A stretch of DNA of 64,000 nt from Draba incana (Eukaryota > Streptophyta > Magnoliopsida > Brassicales > Brassicaceae): NCBI GenBank assembly GCA_963576765.1, contig OY755213.1, positions 31,078,222 to 31,142,221 on the forward strand. Direction: 5' to 3'. Made by a program: the position numbers and the translations under genes. Shown one piece after another: positions 31,191 to 41,349 of this stretch. The stretch's first letter is position 1, and every line of letters starts with the position of its first letter. Under the pieces are notes generated by a model that did no database searches, was not told the DNA's origin, and worked only from the letters and a program-made list of their open reading frames with translations.

Positions 31191-33057
31191 TTGAGTGGGT
31201 GAATGTAACCATTGACTATTTTTGTTAATGAATTTAAAATACGATATCGTTTCGACTAGCCAAACAAAAATTACACGATCCAGTGAATATTGAACATGAA
31301 AAAAACGAGTTAACATTTGTTCCATATCCTTTGCCACCATAATATTAATGTTGCTTGTTGGTTTTTACATTTATTACTTTCTAACTAAAAATTAGAAACT
31401 ATTTAAATCACACATAGTAAGAGGAACACGAGTCATGACTAATACATACATCGTTATTGGTGGAGAGCCTTTTCGCTAATTCCCCACATCGTTTTCGATT
31501 GGCGTCGTATTGAGAATTATGCAGATTCAACATGATACATTCTTCCTTAATGCGCTACTCTTCCAATTTGAAATCAGAAAGTTTGTTCTCCGTTCCAATA
31601 ACCTCGCTACCAAGACGCTTAATTCTTTTATCAACCATTGCAAAATATGTCAATTATTTTCTAAAATTTTCTTTTGTTTCTTCATTTCGTTTAATATCCA
31701 CAACAAAATAATGTATCAACTAATATTTGGATTATTGTATAAATCTTTCTTGTTTAAGGTTCTAAAACGGCTAGCGATTCCTTATAAGATTGAGTGTGGC
31801 AAAAATGTACAAATGATTTTGTTTAGATCTTGCAAGAAATGAGTTTTTTACATGATATACTGTATGTTCTAAAAGACGATCTTGATGATATCCACTTACG
31901 ACGACATTCAAACAAAATCAAATTTATTGTTGATATCAAAGTTTGATGCAAAACGAAGCATTATATGAAATTCAATTTCCAAAGCGTCAACCATCATATT
32001 TTCACTTTGGTGATTAAAATGTTTTTTAAGTTTTAAAACTTAGGAATTTGTTTTCAAAAGTGGTTTAACATAGTTTTTTAATCTCAACAACTAGAAAACA
32101 AAACAAAAATTCCTAACAGAATTGGCACATATAATAACGAGGTTATATAACATTTAATTTTATACTATAAGTAATTACTAACTGATGAACCTTTCTTTCG
32201 ATGAGCAGTTAGAACTTTCATATTCGTAATTATATGGGGTTTTTGTTGTTAAAAATACTTTCAGATGAATTGCAAGGATATAACAAATCTCAAATTTTGA
32301 TCTAATCACTCTTTCTCTATTAATCCAATTTAAACAGCTTTAAATCTTAAATATCCAAATGGTTAAGAATACAGCTACGTTGTGATGAAGAACATTTTTA
32401 TAACATTGAATGACTTCAGGGACTTCAAACATGTATTGTATCTACAAAGAAATAATCATACATAAGTCTTAAAAATCCTAAAAATTACAAGTAGAATCTC
32501 ATTATTTTCTACGACTACTACACTCATAAATTAATACATCGTCAAGTTTACTTTGATGGTTACAGCAAAACCGCAACGTTTTAACATGTACAAAATTAAA
32601 GGCCAAGGTTTACGCATTCGCATGTATTAAGGAACTGTTAAGAAACAAAAAAACCTAACTACATACTATATCGGATTGCCGCATCTCTTAAACACATGGC
32701 TCTTTTGTTACCATGTGATACGGTCCACCTACTTTTTCCAATAACGCGTTACTACAAGTTAGAACATGGCTTACCGAAACTACTTACCCAAATTTAACGA
32801 ATTGGATCTTACCCACGTGTCACTCATTCATTGGCTACTCTATCTATAGCCTGAGAAGCACAAGATTACTGCTCCATCCAAATTCCGCCATCAATAATTT
32901 TGATCCACTCTGTTTCAAGCTGTCACCAAAATGTCGTCTTCTTCCTCTTCCTTCTTTTTCTTCTTCTTCTTCTTCTTCTTCTTCCTCTACGCTTAAACCC
33001 ATTTCAATTTCAGTTTATTGCAGAGATCGGAAAACCCAAAACAAAAAAAACCCAATC
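31191..33057. other. AT-rich region with FRL fragment and DUF538 promoter
   Basis: At about 31440-31640 the minus strand translates to RCGELAKRLSTN and LHNSQYDANRK, a fragment homologous to the coiled-coil exon at 28054-28719, with stops. The piece 31740-31990 resembles 19830-20170. From 32690 the DNA becomes the promoter and leader of the first DUF538 gene. Nothing else is recognised. Confidence 0.5.
32931..32996 (+). promoter_or_regulatory. Upstream ORF of the first DUF538 gene
   Basis: An ATG in the leader opens a 21-codon frame (MSSSSSSFF... FLYA) of Ser codons followed by a TTC repeat, ending 67 bases before the main ATG at 33064. The second DUF538 gene has an ATG at the same relative place and the same MSSSSSS start. 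A poly-Ser/Phe uORF may limit translation, although the trinucleotide repeat could be only a leader microsatellite. Confidence 0.4.
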
Positions 33058-33063
33058 TTGACG

Positions 33064-34059
33064 ATGCTTCGTATTCTTCAAATCACGATTCTTTGTTTCG
33101 TTCTCGTCGCCGGGACCTCGATCTCTCCGTCGATCTCCGAGAAGGAGTCTATATACGAGATCCTTCAGGCGAATGGATTACCGGTGGGGATATTCCCGAA
33201 AGGCGTGAAGGAATTCAATTTCGACGACAAAACCGGAAAATTCTCGGTTTATTTAAACCAATCGTGTGAGGCGAAGTACGAGACGGAGCTGCATTACGAC
33301 ACGAATATCACGGGGATAATCGGGGTTGCTGAAATCAAGGATTTGTCTGGAATCTCGGCCCAAGAGCTGTTTTTGTGGTTTCCGGTTAAAGGGATACGAG
33401 TCGATGTGCCTAGCTCTGGGATTATATATTTCGATGTTGGTGTTGTTCGTAAGCAATACTCTTTGTCTTTGTTTGAGACTTCGAGAGATTGTGTTGCGGT
33501 TCGCGGAGTTATCAAGGTAAGAAATCATGACAATTTCTGTTTTGTAAATTGAGTTTTGTCTCTTACGGATTTATACAACATTTTAGTTTATGAGATTTAT
33601 TCAAGGATTCTTATGTGAATTGAGAGAGATTAGAACTGAAACTCCTTTAAACTGTTCAAAATTGTCAGAATAGTCTTACAAAACAAGAGATCACTCAAAT
33701 GTAGTTAGGTGTGTAAAAGTCGCTAGACATTGTGGTTTTTCAATGTTGAATATTGACAAGTTGCATGCTTGTCACTAAGGATTTAGTAGTATTATGAGTG
33801 AAAAAGATAGTGATTTCGTCTTCAAAAATGAATACTTTTGAAAAAATTGTTAGCTTTATCTCTCATTCATTCGTTACAAGGGTCATTTTCTCCATTCTTG
33901 AATTGGTTGGTATATGATTTTGAAAGTGTTGCATTGATCAGATTCATTGATATAGTTGAAAATGATGAGCTAATGTGTTTGCAATGGCTATTGCAGGTTC
34001 AGTCTACAATGTTTCCATTGTATCAAGTAGATGAAACTCTTGGGAGAGACGTTATTTAG
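33064..34059 (+). CDS. DUF538 family protein, tandem copy 1
   Basis: Two exons (33064-33516, 33997-34059; GT-AG) encode 171 residues. A hydrophobic N-terminus (MLRILQITILCFVLVAGTS) forms a signal peptide. The DUF538 core follows with LQANGLPVGIFPKGVKEFNF, ELHYDTNITG, LFLWFPVKGIRVDVPSSG and FDVGVVRKQYSLSLFE. The short second exon ends DETLGRDVI. Family proteins are plant-specific, small, mostly secreted and structurally related to bactericidal/permeability-type lipid-binding folds; no biochemical role is established. Start choice: the ATG aligned with that of the neighbour copy. It is orthologous by order to At3g07460/At3g07470. Confidence 0.92.
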
Positions 34060-35029
34060 CCAAGAGTTTTAAGGAAAATGTTGTTATACTATACATGAAA
34101 AGATAGACAAAGATGTTCTCATCAAATTCTTGAAGAAACTTCCTATTGTTTTGGTCTCTCAAATCTTTAGGCAAATGATTTCAAGGTCCAAAGTCCTTCA
34201 ATTCTTTCCCTTCCCTATTCCAAGTTTTGTTTCTGTATTTGTTCATTCTCAGATCGCGCGCTCGCGGGAACTGAACCGAGAGGATCTGTGAGAGGAAGTT
34301 TGATGGAAAAAAAAAAGAACAATCAATGTCTGGTTTTGTTTTGGAAAAGATGTTAAAAGGAATGGTCCGGATTTTTGGTTGAAGTGATTGATGATAACCG
34401 TGAGGTGGTAAATGTTTTTTTATTTTGTAATTTTGTGTCATGTCTGAACAGATATTATCCTTATATATAGCCAAATAAGTGTATTAGAAGATTCACAATC
34501 ATTTCAGTTTCACAAAATATCTGGTTCTTTTGTTTTTAGTAGTAAAATGAATTGAGAGTTTTACAATCCAATCACTTGTGGTATCAATATATAAAGACTT
34601 TGTCATTCTAATAACCTGGACCTGACCCTGAAGTGGAACTCTCTATCCAGCTGGCTTTGTAAGTCACTGTCCGAAATGGATCAGTGAAACATTGATTGAA
34701 CAATTAGTCCAATTTTAATGTCCCAATTGTGTTTTGAGCAAATTTGTGAGATAATTAGTTTAAGACTTGGATTAACTAAGACTATGACTAATAATACATA
34801 TATAAATTCGGATCCAGATATTGGAACTCTAAAAGTCTAACTAATTGCATAGATATTTTGACCCCACATATAATAAACCCAAGTTTTTATGAACCATCTA
34901 ATCAAAAGGTTCAAAACTCATACTCTCTTACTATTATGAGCCTAACGTTTTTAAGATATTTCAAAAAAAAATAGAATGAGATGATTGTAGTAATGAAAAA
35001 GAATGTTCAGGTTCTTACAATGATCCATA
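34060..35029. other. Intergenic, DUF538 copy 1 3' flank
   Basis: AT-rich DNA that includes the 3' untranslated region of the first DUF538 gene. Its start is similar to 36304-36560 after the second gene, so the tandem duplication included the 3' flank. No further gene. Confidence 0.5.
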
Positions 35030-35155
35030 TTATTTACTTACTCATGGTTTTGGGTCGAGTCATGTCTGGTCAAACAGACTTGTGTGGGGTCACCCATGTG
35101 GTCGTACATTATTTGTCGGCTTGGTTTCAACTTGTGCCGTGTAGGCTCGTCTGAT
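35030..35155 (+). pseudogene. Lipid-transfer-protein gene fragment
   Basis: The run ggtcacccatgtggtcgtac and surroundings (to about 35150) match 37070-37165 of the intact LTP-like gene (gcacacccatgtggtcgaac). It covers the end of the signal peptide and the first two conserved cysteines (HPCG and VPCR region). Frameshifts break it and nothing corresponds to the rest of the gene. It lies in the promoter of DUF538 copy 2. Confidence 0.7.
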
Positions 35156-35359
35156 ATACACACTCTCAAATCTAAACCCATCTCTCTACGATCCCATGTG
35201 GAACGGTCCACCAAATTTAACGAAATTGCATTTATATAAACTTACGTGGCATTCATTCATTGGTTGATCTATTTATGGATTGAGAAACAGAGGATCACTA
35301 CACCATCGAAATTCCCCATCAATAATTTTGATCCACTCTGTTTCAAGCTGTCACCAAAA

Positions 35360-35428
35360 ATGTCGTCGTCTTCTTCTTCTTCTTCGCCGCTTAAACCCAT
35401 TAATTCTCAATTTCCTGATCTGAGTTAG
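35360..35428 (+). promoter_or_regulatory. Upstream ORF of the second DUF538 gene
   Basis: An ATG opens a 22-codon frame MSSSSSSSSPLKPINSQFPD and stops 11 bases before the main ATG at 35440. It is positionally equivalent to the uORF at 32931. Reinitiation after such a short spacer would be inefficient, so the uORF could repress the main frame. Confidence 0.45.
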
Positions 35429-35439
35429 GGACAAGAGCA

Positions 35440-36303
35440 ATGCTTCGTGTTCTTCTTTGCTTCGTTCTCGTCGCCGGGATCTCGATCTCTCCGGCGATCT
35501 CCGAGAAAGAATCTATAGACGAGATCCTTCAAGCGAATGAATTACCGTTGGGTATATTCCCGAAAGGTGTGAAAGAATTTAACTTCGATGGCGAAACGGG
35601 ACGGTTCTCGGTTTACTTGAACCAATCGTGCGAGGCGAAGTACGAGACAGAGCTGCATTACGACGCGAATGTGTCGGGAACGATAGGTTATGCTCAAATC
35701 GGAGATTTGTCGGGAATCTCGGCGCAAGAGCTATTTTTGTGGTTTCCGGTTAAAGGAATTCGAGTCGATGTACCGAGCTCGGGTCTTATATTCTTCGATG
35801 TTGGTGTTGTTCACAAGCAATACTCTTTGTCTTTGCTCGAGACGCCGAGAGACTGTGTTGCGGTTAGTGGTATTGACAAGGTATGAGAATTTCCTTATAT
35901 TGTTATGGATTTGTAGAATAGATTTGTTTTTTGGAATTAGCTCAAGGATTAGTAATTTAGTAATGGCTTGAGTAATCGTTACCAAAATCTATCTACACAT
36001 GAAAGATGACTCAAATGTATAGTCGATGGATTTTGAGGTTTTTCAATGTTTATGTGTGTTGCCTAGTTGGTTTTTTAAAGTATGAAATAAATTTGTAGCT
36101 TTAGGTTCATTTACCGCATTTACGAATCGGTTTACGTTTGATCAGTGAGGAAATGTTTAGAAACAGGACATGAGATTGATCAGATTTTCTGATATAATTG
36201 AAGATGAGCTTAATGTGTATATTCAATGGTCATTTTGCAGGTTGAATCTTCTATGTTGTCATTGCATCAAGTAGATCAAAATCTTGGGAGAGACATTGTT
36301 TAG
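35440..36303 (+). CDS. DUF538 family protein, tandem copy 2
   Basis: Two exons (35440-35880, 36241-36303) encode 167 residues, closely similar to copy 1. It has the signal peptide MLRVLLCFVLVAGISIS, core blocks EILQANELPLGIFPKGVKEF and LFLWFPVKGIRVDVPSSG, and the end NLGRDIV. The intron is in the same position and phase but is shorter (360 against 480 bp). Both copies look intact. Functional differences cannot be seen from the coding sequence. Confidence 0.92.
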
Positions 36304-37032
36304 CCGGGGTTTGAAAGGAATGTTGTTGTTATACTATACAAGAAAGAAAGATAGATAGTTTGCCTCATCAAATTCTTGAAGATTCTTGTTACTGTTTTGG
36401 TCTCTCGATTCTGAGGCATGATTCAAGGCCAGTTTTGTTTCTGTATTGCATTCTCAAATCGCGCGAGGACTGAACCGAGATGATCTCTGTGAGCGGAAGT
36501 TAGATGGAATTTGTTTGGAAAAGATATTAAAAGGAATGATCCAGATTTGGTTGTAAGTGATGATTGTTTTCTATTATGTTACCTTTCTTTTGTTCATTTG
36601 CTCTGTTTTGTACTTAAACTTGTAAGCATGGATATAAAATATAATCTTTGTATTTTGTCGAATAAACTGTCATAAAACCTGCAATCATTTCCCTTTCACC
36701 AAATATCAAATTAATTGCGACATTATAGAGCAAGATTCTTAGCTATGCTTGAAATGTAGGGGATTAAGAGATATTATAAGTTTAAGATGGTGATTAAGAC
36801 CCATGATTTGGATGGGCATATGTTAAAACATATATTAAAAAATTGCATGGAAAATGTAAGCATACAAAAAACAACAAACACAAAGTTTCATGATCCATCT
36901 AACCCAACTCAATTAGGTTACTCATGCTACAATTCTCCTTGCACTCTACTACTACTATATGTACAAGTTATATACGAGCCAAACCTTTTAAAAATATTTT
37001 CAAAGCAATAAAGAAACTATTATTCAATAATA
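36304..37032. other. Intergenic between DUF538 copy 2 and LTP
   Basis: 3' flank of the DUF538 gene, then AT-rich promoter DNA of the LTP-like gene. No gene is seen. Confidence 0.5.
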
Positions 37033-37338
37033 ATGAAAAAAACACAGGTAATTGTAGTAATATTACTGCTGATGGTTATGGTCGAGTCTGGTGGAGTCAT
37101 GGCACACCCATGTGGTCGAACATTTTTGTCGGCGTTGATACAACTCGTGCCGTGTAGACCATCAGTGGCTCCGTTTAGCACATTGACTCCTAACAAGCTA
37201 TGTTGCTTAGCCATCAAAACACTTGGTCAACCATGTCTATGCGTTCTTGCTAAAGGACCACAGATCGCTGGCGTTGATCCTAAACTTGCTCTCCAGTTAC
37301 CTGGCAAATGTTCTGCCAATTTCCCTCCCTGTAACTAA
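37033..37338 (+). CDS. Eight-cysteine lipid-transfer / protease-inhibitor-like protein
   Basis: An intronless gene of 101 codons. Signal peptide MKKTQVIVVILLLMVMVESG, then a mature peptide with the eight-cysteine order C...C...CC...CxC...C...C: HPCG, VPCR, LCCL, PCLCVL, GKCS and PPC at the very end. This is the plant bifunctional inhibitor/LTP/seed-storage fold with four disulfides and a hydrophobic tunnel, secreted to the apoplast. It is orthologous by order to At3g07450. There is no C-terminal GPI-type tail. A broken partial copy lies at 35030-35155. Confidence 0.92.
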   Translation: MKKTQVIVVILLLMVMVESGGVMAHPCGRTFLSALIQLVPCRPSVAPFSTLTPNKLCCLAIKTLGQPCLCVLAKGPQIAGVDPKLALQLPGKCSANFPPCN

Positions 37339-37998
37339 CTTTTCCTCTCTTTTATTATCAAATTTTTGTAATCATTTTACTAATCTGTTATTAACAAAAA
37401 TGTTTAATTCAGGTGATATGTGAAAAGTAGAACCAGTCCTACGATGCCAAATACCAGACTGGGCTGCGTAACAATAGGGTTTTGCTCAAATCTGGGAATT
37501 TTGATTGAAAGTTTGCAAATCTTGTCACTAATATGAAATCTGTGGAAGTTATTATCAAGTTTATTGAATTTACTGATTAAATATGAATCAGGGATCGTTT
37601 ATTATGAATTTAGATGCAACTTGTTTTTGCTTATACAATAAGAAGAGACTACTCTTTAAACTCTACACCATTCTATTATTAACCAGTGAAGAAGTAAACA
37701 CCAAGCTCCAAATACCTTACCTAACATGTCTATTATTCTACATTACTAAACTAATCCTTAATTTTGAGGTTCTTAATCAATAATCAACTATAGTTTATAG
37801 AAGCAATGAACATAGTAATTAGTAGATAATCAACAAATCCAAAATCACATTATTCAGAATCAAAAGTCACATAGTGAATCCAACATTGAAGAAAACAACA
37901 TCAGATTCTGATTTTCACCTAATATTGATAAGGAAAAAAATGCAAACTTTCCAGTAGAATGTTATCGTTAGCCTCAAATGATCATATTCTTCATTCCT
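37339..37998. other. Convergent 3' flanks of LTP and YLMG genes
   Basis: AT-rich DNA between two genes that point towards each other. A frame at 37583-37783 has no recognisable features. No gene called. Confidence 0.5.
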
Positions 37999-38727
37999 CT
38001 ACCCAGTGCTTCCATGAACAATCGAACCAAGCGTTCCCAAAACCGCAAACGCAAGCAAAGGACTCACATCGAGCGTATCGAAAATCGGAGGAATAATATT
38101 CCTAAACAGATTCAAGTAAGGATCACAAAGATCTCTAATCGCAGACAATGGTTGTCTTTCCCAAGGGATATTAGGAAACCAACTTAGCAAAACCCTAACC
38201 ATCAAAACCCCACTGTATATATCTAACCATTTCTTAATCCCCACCGCAACCACCGTAAGCGGCGTGTTCAAGCTTCCCGTAGGTCGATCCCGGAGCGACG
38301 CGAAGAACACCGGACCGGCGGTATTGAGCGAGAATCGTAGCGCCTCTCCGATTCCAGGACTCAATTTCTGGGCTAAGATTTTGGTTACGGCGATTGTTAA
38401 AGCCGCGAGAGTAGCGAGAGACCGAGTTGACCCGATGAGTGTCGAAGACTGAGGCATTGGTTTCGTCGCCGGCTTGATCGGAGTTATTGGAGCACATAAC
38501 GACGGCGACGAAGCGGTGATTCTGATGGATTTCTTGATCGGAGTATAGAAAGACGGCGAATGAGCGGTGGTTAGGATGAATTTAGGGTTTCGACTTCGAA
38601 GGGAGAGATAAGGAAAGAAGATAAACGACGGTAGTTGCTTGTTGAAGCCATGGAATCTAGGGTTTATGGAAGTGGAAGAAGGGAAGAAAACAGGAGAACG
38701 GAGAGTTTGAGTTGCAATGGCGGCCAT
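37999..38727 (-). CDS. YLMG1-1: Plastid YGGT-family membrane protein YLMG1
   Basis: An intronless 242-codon gene. The first 75 or so residues are Ser/Thr/Arg-rich, a chloroplast transit peptide. The YGGT (YlmG) domain follows: a hydrophobic segment around TRSLATLAALTIAVTKILAQ, then WLDIYSGVLMVRVLLSWFPN, the conserved LCDPYLNLFRNIIPP, and a last helix DVSPLLAFAVLGTLGS. YlmG proteins are thylakoid or plastid membrane proteins linked to nucleoid partitioning and cytochrome b6f assembly. By position and sequence it corresponds to At3g07430. No damage is seen. Confidence 0.92.
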   Translation of the reverse strand: MAAIATQTLRSPVFFPSSTSINPRFHGFNKQLPSFIFFPYLSLRSRNPKFILTTAHSPSFYTPIKKSIRITASSPSLCAPITPIKPATKPMPQSSTLIGSTRSLATLAALTIAVTKILAQKLSPGIGEALRFSLNTAGPVFFASLRDRPTGSLNTPLTVVAVGIKKWLDIYSGVLMVRVLLSWFPNIPWERQPLSAIRDLCDPYLNLFRNIIPPIFDTLDVSPLLAFAVLGTLGSIVHGSTG

Positions 38728-38947
38728 CTCTTTCCGATTGAAGATGACGATGACGATGACGATAGGTTTTTTAAGGGGTTTTTAGGATATGTAAAATGTT
38801 AAAAACGTACCGACCCAAAATCCGACTAAACCGGAATTGGATTTTCTTTCGATATATTTTCTTCCATTAATCTCGTTGTCCCTATTATCTATCGACTTAA
38901 ATAAATATAAACTACATATACAAAATTCTTCATTATTTCAAATAATT

Positions 38948-40458
38948 CAAAATATATTTTTATTAAATCGTATCCAAAATGTTGAAGTTCGAACAAAATT
39001 ACTTTATTCTTCTTTATCAACAGATTTGTTCTTTATCAATATATTTTCTTCTTTATCCAAAATATATAAACAAATTTGTTCTTAGCTTTGAGAAGGATAA
39101 AAAGGACTAGTTGGTTAATTAGAGACAAATTAGAATTGATAAATTTAGACTTGTTTTTTTTTTAATAATTATGCTTCATACATCTAACTAGCATAATAGT
39201 TTGCAAGTTTGTAGTAATCATCACCACACACACCAACACAAATATTCAAGACATATCACAACTCAATAAATAAAAATATGCTAGCAATATTATAAAGCCA
39301 TTTATTTAGATTCACACAGAAATAAAATAGCAATCAATATTACAATTAGAATTTGGTATTAGAAGTTCCAATCAACATAGTGGAAACAACTGAGGACGTA
39401 ATATTGGTAAAGACCAAAGATAAGCATCTAACACCTTAACATTTCCACCATTTGAGATTATCCCCAAAATGATATTTCTCATTAACTTCATAGGTTTTCC
39501 GATGTTCATCCTCCATCTCTGCACCACTGTCCGCGACGGCCCTACCAAGAAACCTCTTCGCCGGTTTCCTAACCGTACGACGTTCCGTTTTCCTTTCCTC
39601 CGTTGTTGTGACCACCACAAGCGCGACGAAAGACTTGAAATGGCATGAACTGCGTTCCTTCTTACCATTATTCCTTTTGTATTTAGTTTTCGATTTTTGG
39701 GTTTTTCATTTGTAAGTTCTTGAACATGGATTTATATAAGTAAGAAGAAGTGAGTGAGTGATGTGTAAAGCTAGGAATCAAAAGAGCTCTTAATCATTGA
39801 AGAGGCAATGATTATCACCATTATTAAGGCCTACGGTGAGTAGGAAGTAAACCTTTTCGAAAATATTCCATTTCGATATCCCAATATTATAATAATCTTA
39901 AGATAGATCTAACTCAAAGTGATCAAGAAAATGCTTAATCTAATTTGACTATATAAAATACTCTTGAGTTTCGGTGATGATAAAATATGTTTTCTATCTC
40001 ATCAGTTTCCGAATTATAAAATAGAATAACTTTGAAATTTCATAATAGTATATGTTCTTGGACGTTGAATGACTTAGCCAATTCTGATCACTTATACAGA
40101 TCTATAGGTTTTGGCATTTTGTTCTATCATTGGGCACTCTACGATAATAGCCTATAGAGGTTAGTTAGGGGTATAATAATTTCTTTCTATTAATTAAACA
40201 TGTTGCTTTCGACTGCAAATTCTAGACCTCAAGTCTACGTTTAGTTGGAGAGAAATAGTATCTTATTAAGAAAAGTTAAATTATCAAATGGTGATTTAAT
40301 CAGCCTTAGGCTGTGTAGCCTCGTGGTAACCATCATTGCAATATACAGGCGACTTGGCCCCATTCATACTCCTTTTTATCTCTTTCAACTGCTTACTGAC
40401 AAGAACTTTCCCAATTACAATCGATACAACCGGCTGGTTAATTTTGTTTTTTCATAAT
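38948..40458. repeat. Dispersed segmental duplication, copy 2
   Basis: Partner of 29722-31190. Collinear throughout, including the small open frame, its TATA-like upstream sequence and the tail ending taatttt after caaccggct. It has a duplicated atattttcttctttatc stretch near 39040 and loses part of the middle seen in copy 1. Confidence 0.9.
39372..39668 (-). CDS. Small basic protein of unknown function, copy 2
   Basis: A 98-codon frame (MVRRNAVHAISSLSSRLWW ... LRPQLFPLC) parallel to 30105-30401. Of the differences between copies, about four are silent and nine change amino acids in this frame, giving no clear sign of selection. An alternative frame ending NLKWWKC is equally conserved. Function unknown; possibly a relic. 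Confidence 0.3.
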   Translation of the reverse strand: MVRRNAVHAISSLSSRLWWSQQRRKGKRNVVRLGNRRRGFLVGPSRTVVQRWRMNIGKPMKLMRNIILGIISNGGNVKVLDAYLWSLPILRPQLFPLC

Positions 40459-41349
40459 GTGTAAGCAGATAAAGTTCACAATACATCTAAAAATGGTTTA
40501 AGAACATAATTGGGGGTTATTTAGTTTATCTTTATTATTCATAGTAAATTTTAGCTATATCTATTAGTTCTACAAAAAAAAAAAATATGTAACATGAATG
40601 ATATTTTTGATCTGAATTGGAATGCAATCAATCCACTCGGATGAGTATAGCTGTTAAGTGATCCATTTTTGCTATATATCTATTAGTTTCTAACTCTTTA
40701 TATCATACGTAAATAGTTGTTCGGGTCTAAATCACACCGGAAGATCAAAACACCAAATCAGATACTAACAATTGATGGATAAATTTCTTGTTTCTTGAAG
40801 TTTTTTGTTTGTCAACCTCTTTTGTTGTATTTGAAAAGAAAAAAAACCTTATTCATATGTTTTCGCATATCATGCCAAGTTTTGTTACAAAAACATGAGA
40901 TATATTTAGCAAAGAGAATTTAAAAATTTGTTAAAGTTCATATCATTATATATTTCTCTCCATGATTAGTGTTATATAGATCACACATACTTTTCGGCAT
41001 ATTTTAATTAATGCACCTCATATTAAGGAGAGGATTGCAAATTAACTATTGGGCCATTTGGGCCTCAAAACTACTATAAATAAATTATTCAAGGTTTTGA
41101 AAACTAATATTCCTCTCTTACATTTCCCGCGAATCTAAACTTACCTTGAAGAATACCAAACCTTGTCTTCTCTCTCTTTCTCTCCGCAACAGAGCAAAAA
41201 CAATCCTTTTCCCTATTCCAACAATCTAAACTTCCTCTAATCTTCAAGTAAACCATGTTTATATATAACCTCCACTTCGCTTTCAATTTTTTCAAACCCA
41301 ATCAACCTCACAACACTCAAATCTCCCTCTCAATTTCTCCTAATCAAAA
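40459..41349. other. Intergenic, NS2 promoter
   Basis: AT-rich DNA with a pyrimidine-rich leader (ctctctctttctctccgcaa near 41170) that belongs to the NS2 gene. No other gene is supported. Confidence 0.5.

Noticed and set aside
38234..38497. An 87-codon minus-strand frame
   Set aside because: Shadow frame inside the YLMG gene.
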